Notes: generated from the sequence alone by a model not told the origin. 64,000 nt of DNA from Oscillospiraceae bacterium (GCA_902788505.1 CADAKH010000017.1:62001-126000), one strand, 5' to 3'; counted from the first letter of the stretch, positions 9,387-18,157 are shown. Program-made: numbers and translations.

Positions 9387-9602
9387 TCAGAAACGCTCAA
9401 CCGTGATTACTACATCCGGGCACTGGGTTGCGCAGAAAGCACATCCGATGCACTCATCCGGATTCACGCTTGTAGCAGGGTGATAACCCTTGCTGTTCAG
9501 CCTTGTCTTGTCAAGTTCGAGGATTTTCTTGGGGCATGCTGCGACGCAGAGTCCGCAGCCCTTGCACAGATTCTCGTTAAAAGTCACTTTACCTTTAGCC
9601 AC
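9387..9602 (-). CDS. Two-cluster 4Fe-4S ferredoxin subunit of the Vor/Kor complex
   Basis: 71 residues starting at a GTG (9600-9602) preceded by GAGGAGG at six bases. The longer open frame to 9719 has no ribosome site and runs across the promoter, so I reject it. Two full CxxCxxCxxxCP cluster motifs are present: CKGCGLCVAACP and CIGCAFCATQCP. The protein should pass electrons from the TPP subunit to soluble ferredoxin. It is the first gene of the four-gene operon. Confidence 0.93.
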   Translation of the reverse strand: MAKGKVTFNENLCKGCGLCVAACPKKILELDKTRLNSKGYHPATSVNPDECIGCAFCATQCPDVVITVERF

Positions 9603-9656
9603 GATGAACCTCCTCAATACAATAAAACGCACATAATGCGTAAAATATATCAAAGT

Positions 9657-9685
9657 ATTATAATCAATACGAAAAACCGATGCAA
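9657..9685 (-). promoter_or_regulatory. Promoter of the Vor/Kor operon
   Basis: Minus strand: TTGCAT (9680-9685), 17 bases, then a perfect TATAAT (9657-9662). The predicted start lies about 50 bases ahead of the ferredoxin GTG. Confidence 0.75.
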
Positions 9686-9715
9686 CTGTAAAATAGGTTT
9701 GATTAAACAGTCTTA

Positions 9716-11038
9716 TCATTCACGTCTCAACATTCGCCTTATTGCCCTGACAGACTCCCCGGAAAACTTCGGGATCTGCTTAAAAGACTGGAAATAAAGC
9801 TTTGTGAAAATGCGCGTATCCTTGAAAAACAGCGGAACTATAAGCACTTCATAGACATAAGTGATAAGCGTCGCTACCGCGGCCCCTATGATCCCGAACT
9901 TCCATATAAGTACGATATCAAGGGTTATATCGATCAATGCAGCTGTTACAGTAAAAATCTTATCAAACTTATAAAACCCTTCTCCGGTAATCCAAATTGA
10001 CCTGGCATACCCTGACATAGCAAAAAACGATGCCCAGGAAAGAATTATAAGCGGGATCACAGCAGTAATATATTCACTTCCGTATATAAAAAGAATAAAC
10101 AACCAGCCTATTAAAGACATGCAAAGAGCGAAAACGAAGGATACAAGATTAGCCCCGGCCACAACAAGCTTAAACCTGTCCAGATAATCCTCTCTTGATA
10201 CTTTTCTTTTCTCAAGAACTACCGGTCTGGAGGAATCAATCAATGCCATAGGGATAAACTGCCAACATGTTGCAAGCAATACGGCAGCAGAATAAATGCC
10301 GACCTGAGCGGAATCCGTAATCTTCTCCAAAATAATCTTGTCCGCCTGCATGTATATGATTATGGACATGCTTGAAATAATACAGTTGTAACTGATTCTC
10401 AATAGATCTTTTGCATCTGTAAAGCTTACCTTCAATCTGACTTCCGACTTCTTAACGAAGAAAGCTGCGATAATAACCGCTGCAACAAATGCCTGGACAC
10501 TTAATGCCAACGCAAACCACTCTACTGTGACTTTAAGATACAGCAGTATTAACCTTAAACCAGTCTGAACGCTTATCGCACATATCAACGCGATTGAAAC
10601 ATACTTCATCCGGAGTTTTATACGGAACCAGTACACAAGGACTTCATAGGTCTGAAAGACCATTCCAAGTGCCTGAAATGCAGCAACAGTCAATAAAACT
10701 TTGTCTCCCGGATGCATGACATAAATCAAAGCAAGGAAAACCGGATACAGGATAAATGAAGCGCCAAGTCTCATAATAAGAGCCGTACCCAAGTAACCGC
10801 CCTCTTTCTCGGGTCTTCTGATGATTTCGGATACGATCAGATTATCCAGGCCAAGTCCCGCAAGCGTCGTAAACAGGCTGATAACCGATGCGCAATAGTT
10901 TATCAATCCATAGTCAGATGGTCCGAGATATCTCGCAATAAGAGCAACAACAACAAGTGATGTGAGCATCGAATACAGATGCTGGATGATCATCCAGACT
11001 GAATTTGACAGGATTTTCTTTTTCGCGCCGTCACCCAT
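9716..11038 (-). CDS. Wzx-like polysaccharide flippase (oligosaccharide flippase family)
   Basis: 440 residues, dominated by hydrophobic helices (roughly 12 to 14 membrane segments). The N-terminus ILSNSVWMIIQHLYSMLTSL and the ARYLGPSDYGLINYCASV segment are typical of the MATE/MOP superfamily Wzx/RfbX flippases, which move lipid-linked glycan repeats to the outer face of the cytoplasmic membrane. It is the last of four minus-strand genes (GT2, methyltransferase, FkbM methyltransferase, flippase) spaced 4 to about 60 bases apart. The start has only a distant AGGA site. No polymerase (Wzy) gene is seen nearby, so the glycan it carries is unknown. Confidence 0.88.
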   Translation of the reverse strand: MGDGAKKKILSNSVWMIIQHLYSMLTSLVVVALIARYLGPSDYGLINYCASVISLFTTLAGLGLDNLIVSEIIRRPEKEGGYLGTALIMRLGASFILYPVFLALIYVMHPGDKVLLTVAAFQALGMVFQTYEVLVYWFRIKLRMKYVSIALICAISVQTGLRLILLYLKVTVEWFALALSVQAFVAAVIIAAFFVKKSEVRLKVSFTDAKDLLRISYNCIISSMSIIIYMQADKIILEKITDSAQVGIYSAAVLLATCWQFIPMALIDSSRPVVLEKRKVSREDYLDRFKLVVAGANLVSFVFALCMSLIGWLFILFIYGSEYITAVIPLIILSWASFFAMSGYARSIWITGEGFYKFDKIFTVTAALIDITLDIVLIWKFGIIGAAVATLITYVYEVLIVPLFFKDTRIFTKLYFQSFKQIPKFSGESVRAIRRMLRRE

Positions 11039-11053
11039 AAATAAACTCAGTCC

Positions 11054-11941
11054 TTATTTGATCAGAAGCAGATTACACTGATTCATTCCATTCTCATCTG
11101 CAACTTTATCAATTTCGCTGATATCTCTGAAAGCATATTTATCCTTTTCAGACTGCTCAAAACAAATAAATCTTCCGAAGCAATCCTTAATGTCTCTTAA
11201 GAACATATCGTATTTGCCGTTAAACTTGTACAGCTTCGGATTATACTCACAATAAACAACTGAATCATTCTCAAGAAAAGTCTTTTTCCCGCCGCTAAAC
11301 ACTTCAGGCTCATGCCCTTCAACATCTATCCAAAACAGCACGGGAAGTTCACCTGATATCTTATTCTGAGAAAAAAAGGCATCCAGAGTCATAACCGGCA
11401 CATTATCTCCGACATATGCTGTTTCATCTTCAGGAAACACAATATGTTCCTTATCAGAACCGGAAATCCTGCATGTGGCCATATTTGACGGGTTGATTTC
11501 CATTTCCGTTTTCCCGTTATGGTCTGATAATCCAAGCCTGTATGTGTGTATATCGGAAAAGCCGTTTACAGCACAGTTAGCATTAAGCAGATTAAAGTTA
11601 TCTGTCACGGGCTCCACAGCATAAAAAACTGTGTCACTGCCAAGTCTATTCCTGAAATATATAACAGATGTGCCTACATTAGCGCCTATATCTATAATGG
11701 TGCCGGGTCTTGATGAAATACTGCCGAAATAACCGAGAATGTAATCCATATCATCGCCGGACCAGACTCTTCCGCTTACAACCATATCATCCAAAATTGA
11801 ATGATCCGTGTTTTTAAAGAAAAATGTGAGACCTTCTGCTTCGACACTGATATCAGGCATTATTTCCCTGGACAGACTGATCAATTTCAATTTTGGCAGT
11901 CTCAGTAATGCTTTCTTTCCGGCTTTATCGATCAGTCCCAT
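11054..11941 (-). CDS. FkbM family SAM-dependent methyltransferase
   Basis: 295 residues. SAM motif I appears as IIDIGANVGTSVIYF near residue 100, followed by YAVEPVTDNFNLLNANCAVN and later FWIDVEGHEPEVFSGGKKTF, the arrangement of the FkbM (Methyltransf_21) family. Such enzymes O-methylate sugars or other hydroxyls and are common in surface polysaccharide and glycolipid clusters, matching the flippase and glycosyltransferase neighbours. AAGGAA precedes the ATG. The acceptor is unknown. Confidence 0.88.
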   Translation of the reverse strand: MGLIDKAGKKALLRLPKLKLISLSREIMPDISVEAEGLTFFFKNTDHSILDDMVVSGRVWSGDDMDYILGYFGSISSRPGTIIDIGANVGTSVIYFRNRLGSDTVFYAVEPVTDNFNLLNANCAVNGFSDIHTYRLGLSDHNGKTEMEINPSNMATCRISGSDKEHIVFPEDETAYVGDNVPVMTLDAFFSQNKISGELPVLFWIDVEGHEPEVFSGGKKTFLENDSVVYCEYNPKLYKFNGKYDMFLRDIKDCFGRFICFEQSEKDKYAFRDISEIDKVADENGMNQCNLLLIK

Positions 11942-11999
11942 ACCTTATTCCTTCAACATTTTTCCGTTAATTCCCCAAACAGAAAAATTATATCATGCC

Positions 12000-12938
12000 T
12001 TACTTTCTGATACAGCAGAAGATCTTGTTTGTATCATAGTCCGAAGGTCCTGTTACAGGAACAATATCTTCCGGCATTTTCCTTATATCAATCGTATCCG
12101 CTTCAAAGCCAGCATTTTCGAGCATCATTTTACTGTCTTTGCCAAAAAGACGGAGATGATCACATTGACCGAAAAGCCTGATCCTGTCTTCAACTGAACA
12201 TTCCTTATCCTCTATCATTTCGTCAAGCGATTCATCTATGGGGAAACTGATAATCAGCCTTCCCCCCTTCCGTATTATCCTGTGAAGCTCTGATAATGCA
12301 CGCGAATGATCTGTTACATGTTCAAGGACATGATTACAAAAGACAATATCCACCGACTCATCCGGGAGATCCAAAGCCGTCAGATCCAGCTTAAGATCCG
12401 TTCTTCTGTCAAACAGATCCGCAGTCTTTACTTTTATACCGTGTCTTTTAAACCAAAGCATCATTGACAGCTCCGGAGCAAAATACAGGATTTCGGATCT
12501 ATTCAGCAACTCTGTGTTTTGTTCTGCCCATTCGGCAATGATCCTTTGTCTCGGTGCGGAACGGCAGCAATCACAGATAACATCCTGTCTTGAGTTCGAA
12601 AAGGTTGATGGATTGAAACGCTTATCATCATAGTAACGGTCATCCTGAAACTTTTCGAAACGTTTACCACAACAGGGACAATAGACATTTCCCTGACTGT
12701 TCCTGAATAATAATCCGGAAATCAAAAAATAATACTTAAAGTAAAAAGCAGTGTATCTAAGAAGATACGAGAACAGAAAAACAACAGCTGATCCAAATAA
12801 CGCAGCAACTGCAGCGGATATCAGAATACCAAGATTCAGAAAACAGTAGAAAACACAGAATGATAAAGCAACGAAGGTCACAAAAAGCAAAGCCTTAACG
12901 GCTAAATTTAAATAGGCTGCCCTGTTATACTTCCTCAT
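12000..12938 (-). CDS. Membrane-anchored SAM methyltransferase with Cys-rich finger
   Basis: 312 residues. Two hydrophobic helices (about residues 12-35 and 38-62) come first, so the enzyme should be held at the inner membrane. Then two Cys clusters, CPCCGKRF (87-94) and CDCCRSAPR (122-130), look like a metal-binding knuckle. The C-terminal class I methyltransferase fold has ILYFAPELSMML, LDLTALDLPDESVDIVFCNH and the HVLEHV signature of Methyltransf_11-like enzymes. It follows the GT2 stop by four bases and is probably translationally coupled. The soluble family member with this finger occurs in polysaccharide loci; the acceptor is not known. The N-terminal membrane anchor is the unusual part. 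Confidence 0.8.
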   Translation of the reverse strand: MRKYNRAAYLNLAVKALLFVTFVALSFCVFYCFLNLGILISAAVAALFGSAVVFLFSYLLRYTAFYFKYYFLISGLLFRNSQGNVYCPCCGKRFEKFQDDRYYDDKRFNPSTFSNSRQDVICDCCRSAPRQRIIAEWAEQNTELLNRSEILYFAPELSMMLWFKRHGIKVKTADLFDRRTDLKLDLTALDLPDESVDIVFCNHVLEHVTDHSRALSELHRIIRKGGRLIISFPIDESLDEMIEDKECSVEDRIRLFGQCDHLRLFGKDSKMMLENAGFEADTIDIRKMPEDIVPVTGPSDYDTNKIFCCIRK

Positions 12939-12942
12939 TCTC

Positions 12943-13911
12943 TTATTTCTTTCTTACCTTAAGCACCGCAAAATACAGATGCGGCAATACTATCACACCG
13001 GTCAGTTTCAATTTTACCTTAAACGGAGTACCGGAATACAGGTCCTTAACGCCTAGCCCTGTCAATTTCTTTCTGAGCAGCCAGCATTCCCTGTTTTTTC
13101 CTTCGCATCTCAGGATCCTTATAAGCCAAAGAGCCGTTTCGATCTCGCGTTTTGTTATCTTCCGGTATATATCATTACTGCCCTTTAACTCTTTTCTCTG
13201 CATATCAAACACAGAGAAATAATCAGAATAACATTCAGATAACCGGGTATGCATAACAGAGAATCCGTGTTGTCTGTAAAGATAAAGCGGTGTCTTAAAA
13301 CAGCTCACTTTCCGGGCTTTCTTACAACACTCATACACATAAAAAGCATCTTCGTAAATCTTTATATCATTCCTGAAACGAACACCTGAAAACAATTCAC
13401 GACTGAACAGTTTAGCCCAAACACTTACCCTGATATCACCTAACGGGCCATTTGAATATGCATTCAGAATCTCATCATGCCCTTCAAATGATGCATCTGT
13501 TCCGGCATCACCTTCAGTCCTGACATCCTTTTCATCTATATAGCTGAACGAACATTGAACGATATCGGCATTTCCGGACCTGGCTTGTCCGATCATCTGA
13601 CTTAGAAAATCAGGTTCAAGAAGATCATCTGAATCAACAAAAGCAATATAGTTACCTTTAGCTGTCTCAATCGAAGTGTTTCTGGCAACTGACACTCCGG
13701 ATCTGTTCAGATGCATCACCTGTATTCTCGCATCCGATTCAGAATACCTGTCTGCAATGACAGGTGTCTGATCATCAGAACCATCATCAGCTATTATCAG
13801 TTCCCAGTCCTTGAAGGATTGGTTAATTACACTATCCAAACATTTGGACAGATACAGTTCCCCGTTATAAACAGGAACGATTATTGAAATTTCAGGTTTC
13901 TCAATTGACAT
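12943..13911 (-). CDS. GT2 family glycosyltransferase
   Basis: 322 residues from the ATG at 13911 (MSIEKPEISI). PEISIIVPVYNGELYLSKCL, ADDGSDDQTP and the DXD-like AFVDSDDLLEPDF are standard family 2 GT-A signatures. The frame extends upstream to 13977, but that part would lie inside the strong terminator of nagB (13940-13973), and GGTGG stands just before the 13911 ATG. It should transfer a sugar from a nucleotide sugar to a lipid-linked or surface glycan, first in a four-gene minus-strand set with two methyltransferases and a flippase. How the gene is transcribed is unclear, since only about 28 bases separate the terminator from its start. Confidence 0.9.
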   Translation of the reverse strand: MSIEKPEISIIVPVYNGELYLSKCLDSVINQSFKDWELIIADDGSDDQTPVIADRYSESDARIQVMHLNRSGVSVARNTSIETAKGNYIAFVDSDDLLEPDFLSQMIGQARSGNADIVQCSFSYIDEKDVRTEGDAGTDASFEGHDEILNAYSNGPLGDIRVSVWAKLFSRELFSGVRFRNDIKIYEDAFYVYECCKKARKVSCFKTPLYLYRQHGFSVMHTRLSECYSDYFSVFDMQRKELKGSNDIYRKITKREIETALWLIRILRCEGKNRECWLLRKKLTGLGVKDLYSGTPFKVKLKLTGVIVLPHLYFAVLKVRKK

Positions 13912-13939
13912 CTGCCCACCATAAACACTATTCAAAAAA

Positions 13940-13973
13940 GGGTTTGTCTCACTTTTTACCATGAGACAAACCC
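13940..13973 (-). terminator. Strong intrinsic terminator of nagB
   Basis: A perfect 12-bp stem (GGGTTTGTCTCA / TGAGACAAACCC) around a 10-base loop is followed on the minus strand by TTTTTTGAAT. It sits directly after nagB and just before the start of the downstream GT2 gene. Confidence 0.93.
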
Positions 13974-13996
13974 GCAAATACTTATTTGTTACAGAC

Positions 13997-14746
13997 TTAC
14001 TTTGCTGCAGCTACAACTGCATCAGAGATAGCAGCCTCGTCGCCGATTACAACAACATTCGGGTGAAGCTGAAGGATAGAAGCAGGAACATGCGGTGTAA
14101 CAGGGCCACAGAAAGCCTTTTCTACAATATCCTTCTTACCTGCACCTGTTGCCATAAGGATGACTGTCTCAGACTTCATGATATAGCCGATACCCATTGT
14201 GTATGCCTGTGTGGGAACTGCATCAAGATCACCGTTGAAGAACAGTCTTGCATTGTCCTGGATCGTCTGGTTCTCAAGGTCGATGCACTGTGTGTTTACG
14301 CAGAAAGCATCAGCAGGCTCATTAAATCCGATGTGTCCGTCACCGCCGATACCGAGAAGCTGGATATCAAGGTGACCGAGAGACTCAAGGATAGCATCGT
14401 AATCTTTGCATGCTTTCTCAGCATCAGCCTCAAGTCCGTTAGGTACATATGTCTTATTCTTATCGATGTTTACGTGATCGAAAAGATTGGTGTTCATGAA
14501 ATATCTGTAGGACTGATCGTGATCTCCGCCCAATCCCCTGTATTCATCAAGATTCGCAGAAGTAACTTTGGAGAAATCAAGACTGCCTGCTTTATACATA
14601 TCAACAAGGTCCTTATATGTGCCGACAGGTGTTGATCCTGTAGCAAGACCGATCTTGCAGTCAGGCTTAAGTCTTATCTGTGATGCGATAAGCTCAGCGC
14701 AAGCCATTGATGCTTCTTCGTAAGTATTCTTTCTAATAACTCTCAT
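13997..14746 (-). CDS. nagB: Glucosamine-6-phosphate deaminase
   Basis: 249 residues from the ATG at 14746, placed by GGGAGG seven bases before it; the frame is open to 14788 without a ribosome site. The NagB signature is clear: GLATGSTPVGTYKDLVDMY, LDEYRGLGGDHDQSYR, LGIGGDGHIGFNEP. It converts glucosamine-6-phosphate to fructose-6-phosphate and ammonia, returning amino sugars to glycolysis. It lies just after glmM, which works in the opposite, biosynthetic direction from the same intermediate. A terminator separates the two, so they need not be co-expressed. Confidence 0.96.
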   Translation of the reverse strand: MRVIRKNTYEEASMACAELIASQIRLKPDCKIGLATGSTPVGTYKDLVDMYKAGSLDFSKVTSANLDEYRGLGGDHDQSYRYFMNTNLFDHVNIDKNKTYVPNGLEADAEKACKDYDAILESLGHLDIQLLGIGGDGHIGFNEPADAFCVNTQCIDLENQTIQDNARLFFNGDLDAVPTQAYTMGIGYIMKSETVILMATGAGKKDIVEKAFCGPVTPHVPASILQLHPNVVVIGDEAAISDAVVAAAK

Positions 14747-14776
14747 AAATATTCCTCCCGGCTTATTTAATCTAAA

Positions 14777-14808
14777 ACGGCTCCGCATACATGTGCACGC
14801 GAAGCCGT
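14777..14808 (-). terminator. Intrinsic terminator of glmM
   Basis: Minus strand: ACGGCTTCGC, 12-base loop, GCGGAGCCGT, then TTTTAGATT. The single non-Watson-Crick pair is a G-U wobble in the minus-strand RNA and a mismatch on the other, supporting its assignment to glmM. It lies between glmM and nagB. Confidence 0.75.
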
Positions 14809-14818
14809 AATATTCTTT

Positions 14819-16174
14819 TTAATCCGCTGTAAGTCCCTGTTCTTTAATGACTTCTATCAGCTGGTCAACATACTTTTCACAGATCTCATCAGTCTTAGCC
14901 TCTACCATGACACGGATCTTAGGTTCGGTACCGGATGCACGGAGAAGGATTCTCCCGTCGCCTGCCAAAGCCTTATTGACCTCTTCAACGCCCTTAAGGA
15001 CTGCAGGATTCTTCTGTGCCTCTTCCTTATCCTTTACAACGACGTTCTTAAGGCACTGCGGGAACATCTTCATCTCGCCTGCAAGCATTGAGAGAGGAAG
15101 CTTCTTCTCAAGCATGGTCATAAGAACCATAAGAGATGTAAGGATTCCGTCACCTGTTGTTGCATACTTGGCGAAAATGATGTGGCCTGACTGCTCTCCG
15201 CCCAATACGAATCCGTTAGCCATCATGTTCTCTGCAACATACTTGTCGCCTACATTGGTCTTCTCGGTACGGATGCCGATAGCCTCGCAAGCCTTGTAAA
15301 GACCCATGTTGCTCATGATCGTTGTTACGATAGTATTGCCGTCGAGCTTGCCGCTCTCCTTCAGATACTTACCGCACAGATACATGATCTGGTCGCCGTT
15401 GACCTCGTTGCCGAGTTCATCTACAGCAAGACATCTGTCTGCATCGCCGTCATAGGCAAAACCGACATTAAGACCGTTATCCAACACATATTTCTTTAAT
15501 GTATCAATATGTGTTGAGCCGCAGTTTGCATTGATATTAAGGCCATCCGGTGTGTTATTGATTATATAAACCTTTGCACCCAAAGCCTCGAAAACGGATC
15601 TTGCGATATTCCATGATGCACCATTAGCACAGTCGAGTCCGACCTTCATGCCGTTGAATGCTCTTGTAGGGATCGTCATAAGATAACCGATGTAACGGTT
15701 ACGGCCGGACGCATAATCGATAACATTACCAATAGCTTCGCGCTCTGCAAGAGGGATCTCCTCAGTCTCTCCGTCAATATATGCCTCAATCTTCTCTTCG
15801 ATCTCAGCCTCGATCTTCTGACCATTGGCTCTCATGATCTTGATGCCATTGTCATAGAAAGGATTGTGTGATGCAGAGATCATGATTCCGCAGTCGAAAC
15901 CGTCTGTTCTGCAGCAGTATGAAACTGAAGGAGTTGTCGTTACGTGGAGAAGATATACATCAGAACCTGAAGATGTAATGCCGGCTGTAAGAGCTGCCTC
16001 GAGCATATAAGAACTTCTTCTGGTATCCTTACCGATGATGATCTTTGCTCTCTTATCATCATGCTTCTGGCCGTAATACCAGCCGATGTATCTTCCTACC
16101 TGGAATGCTTTCTGCGCGGTGAGTGCCTTATTGGCTTCGCCTCTGAAACCGTCAGTACCGAAGTATTTACCCAT
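14819..16174 (-). CDS. glmM: Phosphoglucosamine mutase
   Basis: 451 residues, full family length. It interconverts glucosamine-6-phosphate and glucosamine-1-phosphate for UDP-GlcNAc and cell-wall synthesis. The N-terminus GKYFGTDGFRGEAN, the active-site phosphoserine loop MISASHNPFYDNG, the metal-binding loop AYDGDADR and the C-terminal RASGTEPKIRVM phosphate-binding loop identify GlmM rather than phosphoglucomutase. Two inverted repeats overlie the upstream promoter-like region. It is divergent from the GT2 gene at 16326. Confidence 0.96.
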   Translation of the reverse strand: MGKYFGTDGFRGEANKALTAQKAFQVGRYIGWYYGQKHDDKRAKIIIGKDTRRSSYMLEAALTAGITSSGSDVYLLHVTTTPSVSYCCRTDGFDCGIMISASHNPFYDNGIKIMRANGQKIEAEIEEKIEAYIDGETEEIPLAEREAIGNVIDYASGRNRYIGYLMTIPTRAFNGMKVGLDCANGASWNIARSVFEALGAKVYIINNTPDGLNINANCGSTHIDTLKKYVLDNGLNVGFAYDGDADRCLAVDELGNEVNGDQIMYLCGKYLKESGKLDGNTIVTTIMSNMGLYKACEAIGIRTEKTNVGDKYVAENMMANGFVLGGEQSGHIIFAKYATTGDGILTSLMVLMTMLEKKLPLSMLAGEMKMFPQCLKNVVVKDKEEAQKNPAVLKGVEEVNKALAGDGRILLRASGTEPKIRVMVEAKTDEICEKYVDQLIEVIKEQGLTAD

Positions 16175-16193
16175 TAGATTGACCGCCTTTTTA

Positions 16194-16239
16194 TTATGAT
16201 TTGTTATTTTATCATAAATAACACGATTTCAATCGTGTT
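16194..16239 (-). promoter_or_regulatory. glmM promoter region with two inverted repeats
   Basis: On the minus strand TTGAAA (16227-16232) and TAAAAT (16206-16211) could serve as a short-spaced (15-base) promoter. The first box lies inside the near-perfect palindrome AACACGATT-TC-AATCGTGTT (16220-16239). The second lies inside TTATGAT-N10-ATCATAA (16194-16217). Either palindrome could be an operator; the regulator is unknown. Confidence 0.45.
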
Positions 16240-16290
16240 TTCTGATCTCTAACATAGGCAAATTCAAAAGAAAACTCATCTGCCCTTTAC

Positions 16291-16319
16291 TTGTACCGCA
16301 AACTCTGAATTTGTATAAT
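16291..16319 (+). promoter_or_regulatory. Promoter abutting the GT2 start codon
   Basis: TTGTAC (16291-16296), 17 bases, TATAAT (16314-16319). The GT2 ATG begins six bases after the -10 box, so the message probably starts at or next to the A of the ATG. Confidence 0.7.
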
Positions 16320-16325
16320 TCGATT

Positions 16326-17264
16326 ATGAGAATAAGTGTTGTTATTCCTGTATATAATTCTGAACAATACCTGACTGAATGTCTCGATTCAGTTGTATCC
16401 CAGACATATTCAGATATTGACATTATCCTGGTTGATGACGGTTCGACCGATTCATCAGGAAGAATCTGCGACAGTTATGCGGCCACAGATTCCAGAATCA
16501 GGGTCATACACACGGAAAACCGCGGAGTATCCATGGCCCGGAATAAGGGAATATCAGAATCATGCTGCGACTATCTCTGCTTTATCGACAGCGACGACTA
16601 TGCAACTCCTGATTATATAGAGTATTTATTTAAATTGATCACGGAAGACCAGGCCGATATCTCAGTCTGCCAAAGGATAAACAGAAAAAACAGAATTAAA
16701 GAAAACATTACCCTGACAAGCAATCAAAGCTGTATGGCTGCATTTGTTAAGGATGCAAACATCGACTCGGTCGTATGGGGGAAACTGTATAAAAGATCAT
16801 TATTTGACGGAATTCTCTTTCCCGCCGGAAAAAGATATGAAGATGAATATACAATTTACAAGCTTATCGCCAAAGCAGAGAGAATATCAATCGGCTGTGG
16901 TCAGAAATATCACTACAGGGATAATCCGGAAAGTTTCATGAACCGTCCCTTCTCAGACTCGGATTACGAGTTGATCGAAGCTATGTCAGAACAAAAAGCC
17001 TTCATAGAACAAAGATATCCTGATCTTGTATCACCGGCAAATGCCAGGATAATCTATGGTGTAAACAGTTGTGCCGTTAAGATGTCAGCTTCCGGTATAT
17101 ATCGGGAAGATCTTCTTTCAGAAATGCGTACTCTGTACAAAGCATACGAAAAGGACTTTCTTAAAGGTAAAAGCAGTTTCTCAGCAAAACTGTTCTCTGT
17201 TCTTGCTTCCATTAATCTCAAGGCAGCAATGAAAATTCTTCATGCGGCAGGTGTACGAAAATGA
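16326..17264 (+). CDS. GT2 family glycosyltransferase (probably leaderless mRNA)
   Basis: 312 residues from the ATG at 16326. RISVVIPVYNSEQYLTECL, LVDDGSTDSSGRICD and FIDSDDYATPDY are family 2 GT-A signatures; the rest resembles capsule and exopolysaccharide transferases. No Shine-Dalgarno site precedes the ATG; instead a promoter places the transcript start at the ATG. The stop overlaps the next gene by four bases (ATGA), so the two transferases are coupled. Donor and acceptor sugars cannot be told from the sequence. Confidence 0.9.
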   Translation: MRISVVIPVYNSEQYLTECLDSVVSQTYSDIDIILVDDGSTDSSGRICDSYAATDSRIRVIHTENRGVSMARNKGISESCCDYLCFIDSDDYATPDYIEYLFKLITEDQADISVCQRINRKNRIKENITLTSNQSCMAAFVKDANIDSVVWGKLYKRSLFDGILFPAGKRYEDEYTIYKLIAKAERISIGCGQKYHYRDNPESFMNRPFSDSDYELIEAMSEQKAFIEQRYPDLVSPANARIIYGVNSCAVKMSASGIYREDLLSEMRTLYKAYEKDFLKGKSSFSAKLFSVLASINLKAAMKILHAAGVRK

Positions 17265-18157
17265 ACAGTCTTTATAAAGTTTTCCGTTCCTTTGTCCGCG
17301 ACACCCTTTCTCTGTATTTTGATGCGCTGAACAGAATCAGATGGAGTTTTGCAGACAAAAAGAATTGTCTGAATAAGACCGGCCGGGAAAAGCGCATAAT
17401 CGTATCACTTACAAGTTACCCCGAAAGGATCGGACTGGTATCAAAAGCAATTATCACTATTCTCAATCAGAAATCGTGCAAGCCCGATGCTGTCGAGCTC
17501 TGGCTTGCCAGGGAACAATTCCCTGGCGGTACCCTGGATCTTCCGGAAGACCTTACAAGACTAACTTCAAGCGGACTGAATATCTGCTGGTGCAACGATC
17601 TAAAATCATTCAAGAAACTTGTTCCTGCACTTAAGAGACATCCCCAAGAGATCATTGTAACCGCTGACGATGATGCATACTATTCACGCAGATGGCTCGA
17701 GCGGCTTTATTCTTCCTATCTTCAGGATCCCTCAAATGTCTGTTGTCACAGGGCAACGCCTTTTTATTTCGACGGAGACACGGCAAAAACAATAATCGAC
17801 GGACGTCATCACCACAACGGACCGAGCGTTCTAAACATGCAGGTAGGCTGTGCAGGTGTTCTATATCCTCCTGAAACATTCGGTCCGGATGTTTTTGATG
17901 AATCACTGTTTATGAAGATCACACCCACCTGTGACGACATTTGGTTTTGGCTTATGGCAGTCCGATCAGGGAAAAAGATCTGTGTTGCGCATAGAAACAC
18001 ACCCTTGCCAATACCGGTACTCGGCGCTTCAAAAACAAGTAAGCTTACCGATATAAACGACCATGGCGAAAAACTCTTTATGCGTCAGTTTGAGTCATTC
18101 ACATCTCATTATCCTGAAGTGCTTGAAATATTGACAAAAGCAGCCGGTTCTACCTGA
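17261..18157 (+). CDS. Putative glycosyltransferase (GT-A-like)
   Basis: 298 residues, coupled by ATGA overlap to the GT2 gene upstream. IIVSLTSYPERIGLVSKAI opens a nucleotide-sugar-binding-like fold, VTADDDAYYSRRWLERLY supplies a DDD metal site, and CDDIWFWLMAVRSGK follows near the C-terminus. This pattern occurs in hypothetical glycosyltransferases of polysaccharide clusters rather than classical GT2 enzymes. The product probably acts on the same glycan as its neighbour. Its 3' end overlaps the convergent GT2 gene by eight bases. Confidence 0.78.
   Translation: MNSLYKVFRSFVRDTLSLYFDALNRIRWSFADKKNCLNKTGREKRIIVSLTSYPERIGLVSKAIITILNQKSCKPDAVELWLAREQFPGGTLDLPEDLTRLTSSGLNICWCNDLKSFKKLVPALKRHPQEIIVTADDDAYYSRRWLERLYSSYLQDPSNVCCHRATPFYFDGDTAKTIIDGRHHHNGPSVLNMQVGCAGVLYPPETFGPDVFDESLFMKITPTCDDIWFWLMAVRSGKKICVAHRNTPLPIPVLGASKTSKLTDINDHGEKLFMRQFESFTSHYPEVLEILTKAAGST

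Noticed and set aside
9603..9719. Longer N-terminus of the ferredoxin subunit
   Set aside because: The extension crosses a good promoter (9657-9685) and the GAGGAGG site of the GTG start; the extra residues are unlike any ferredoxin.
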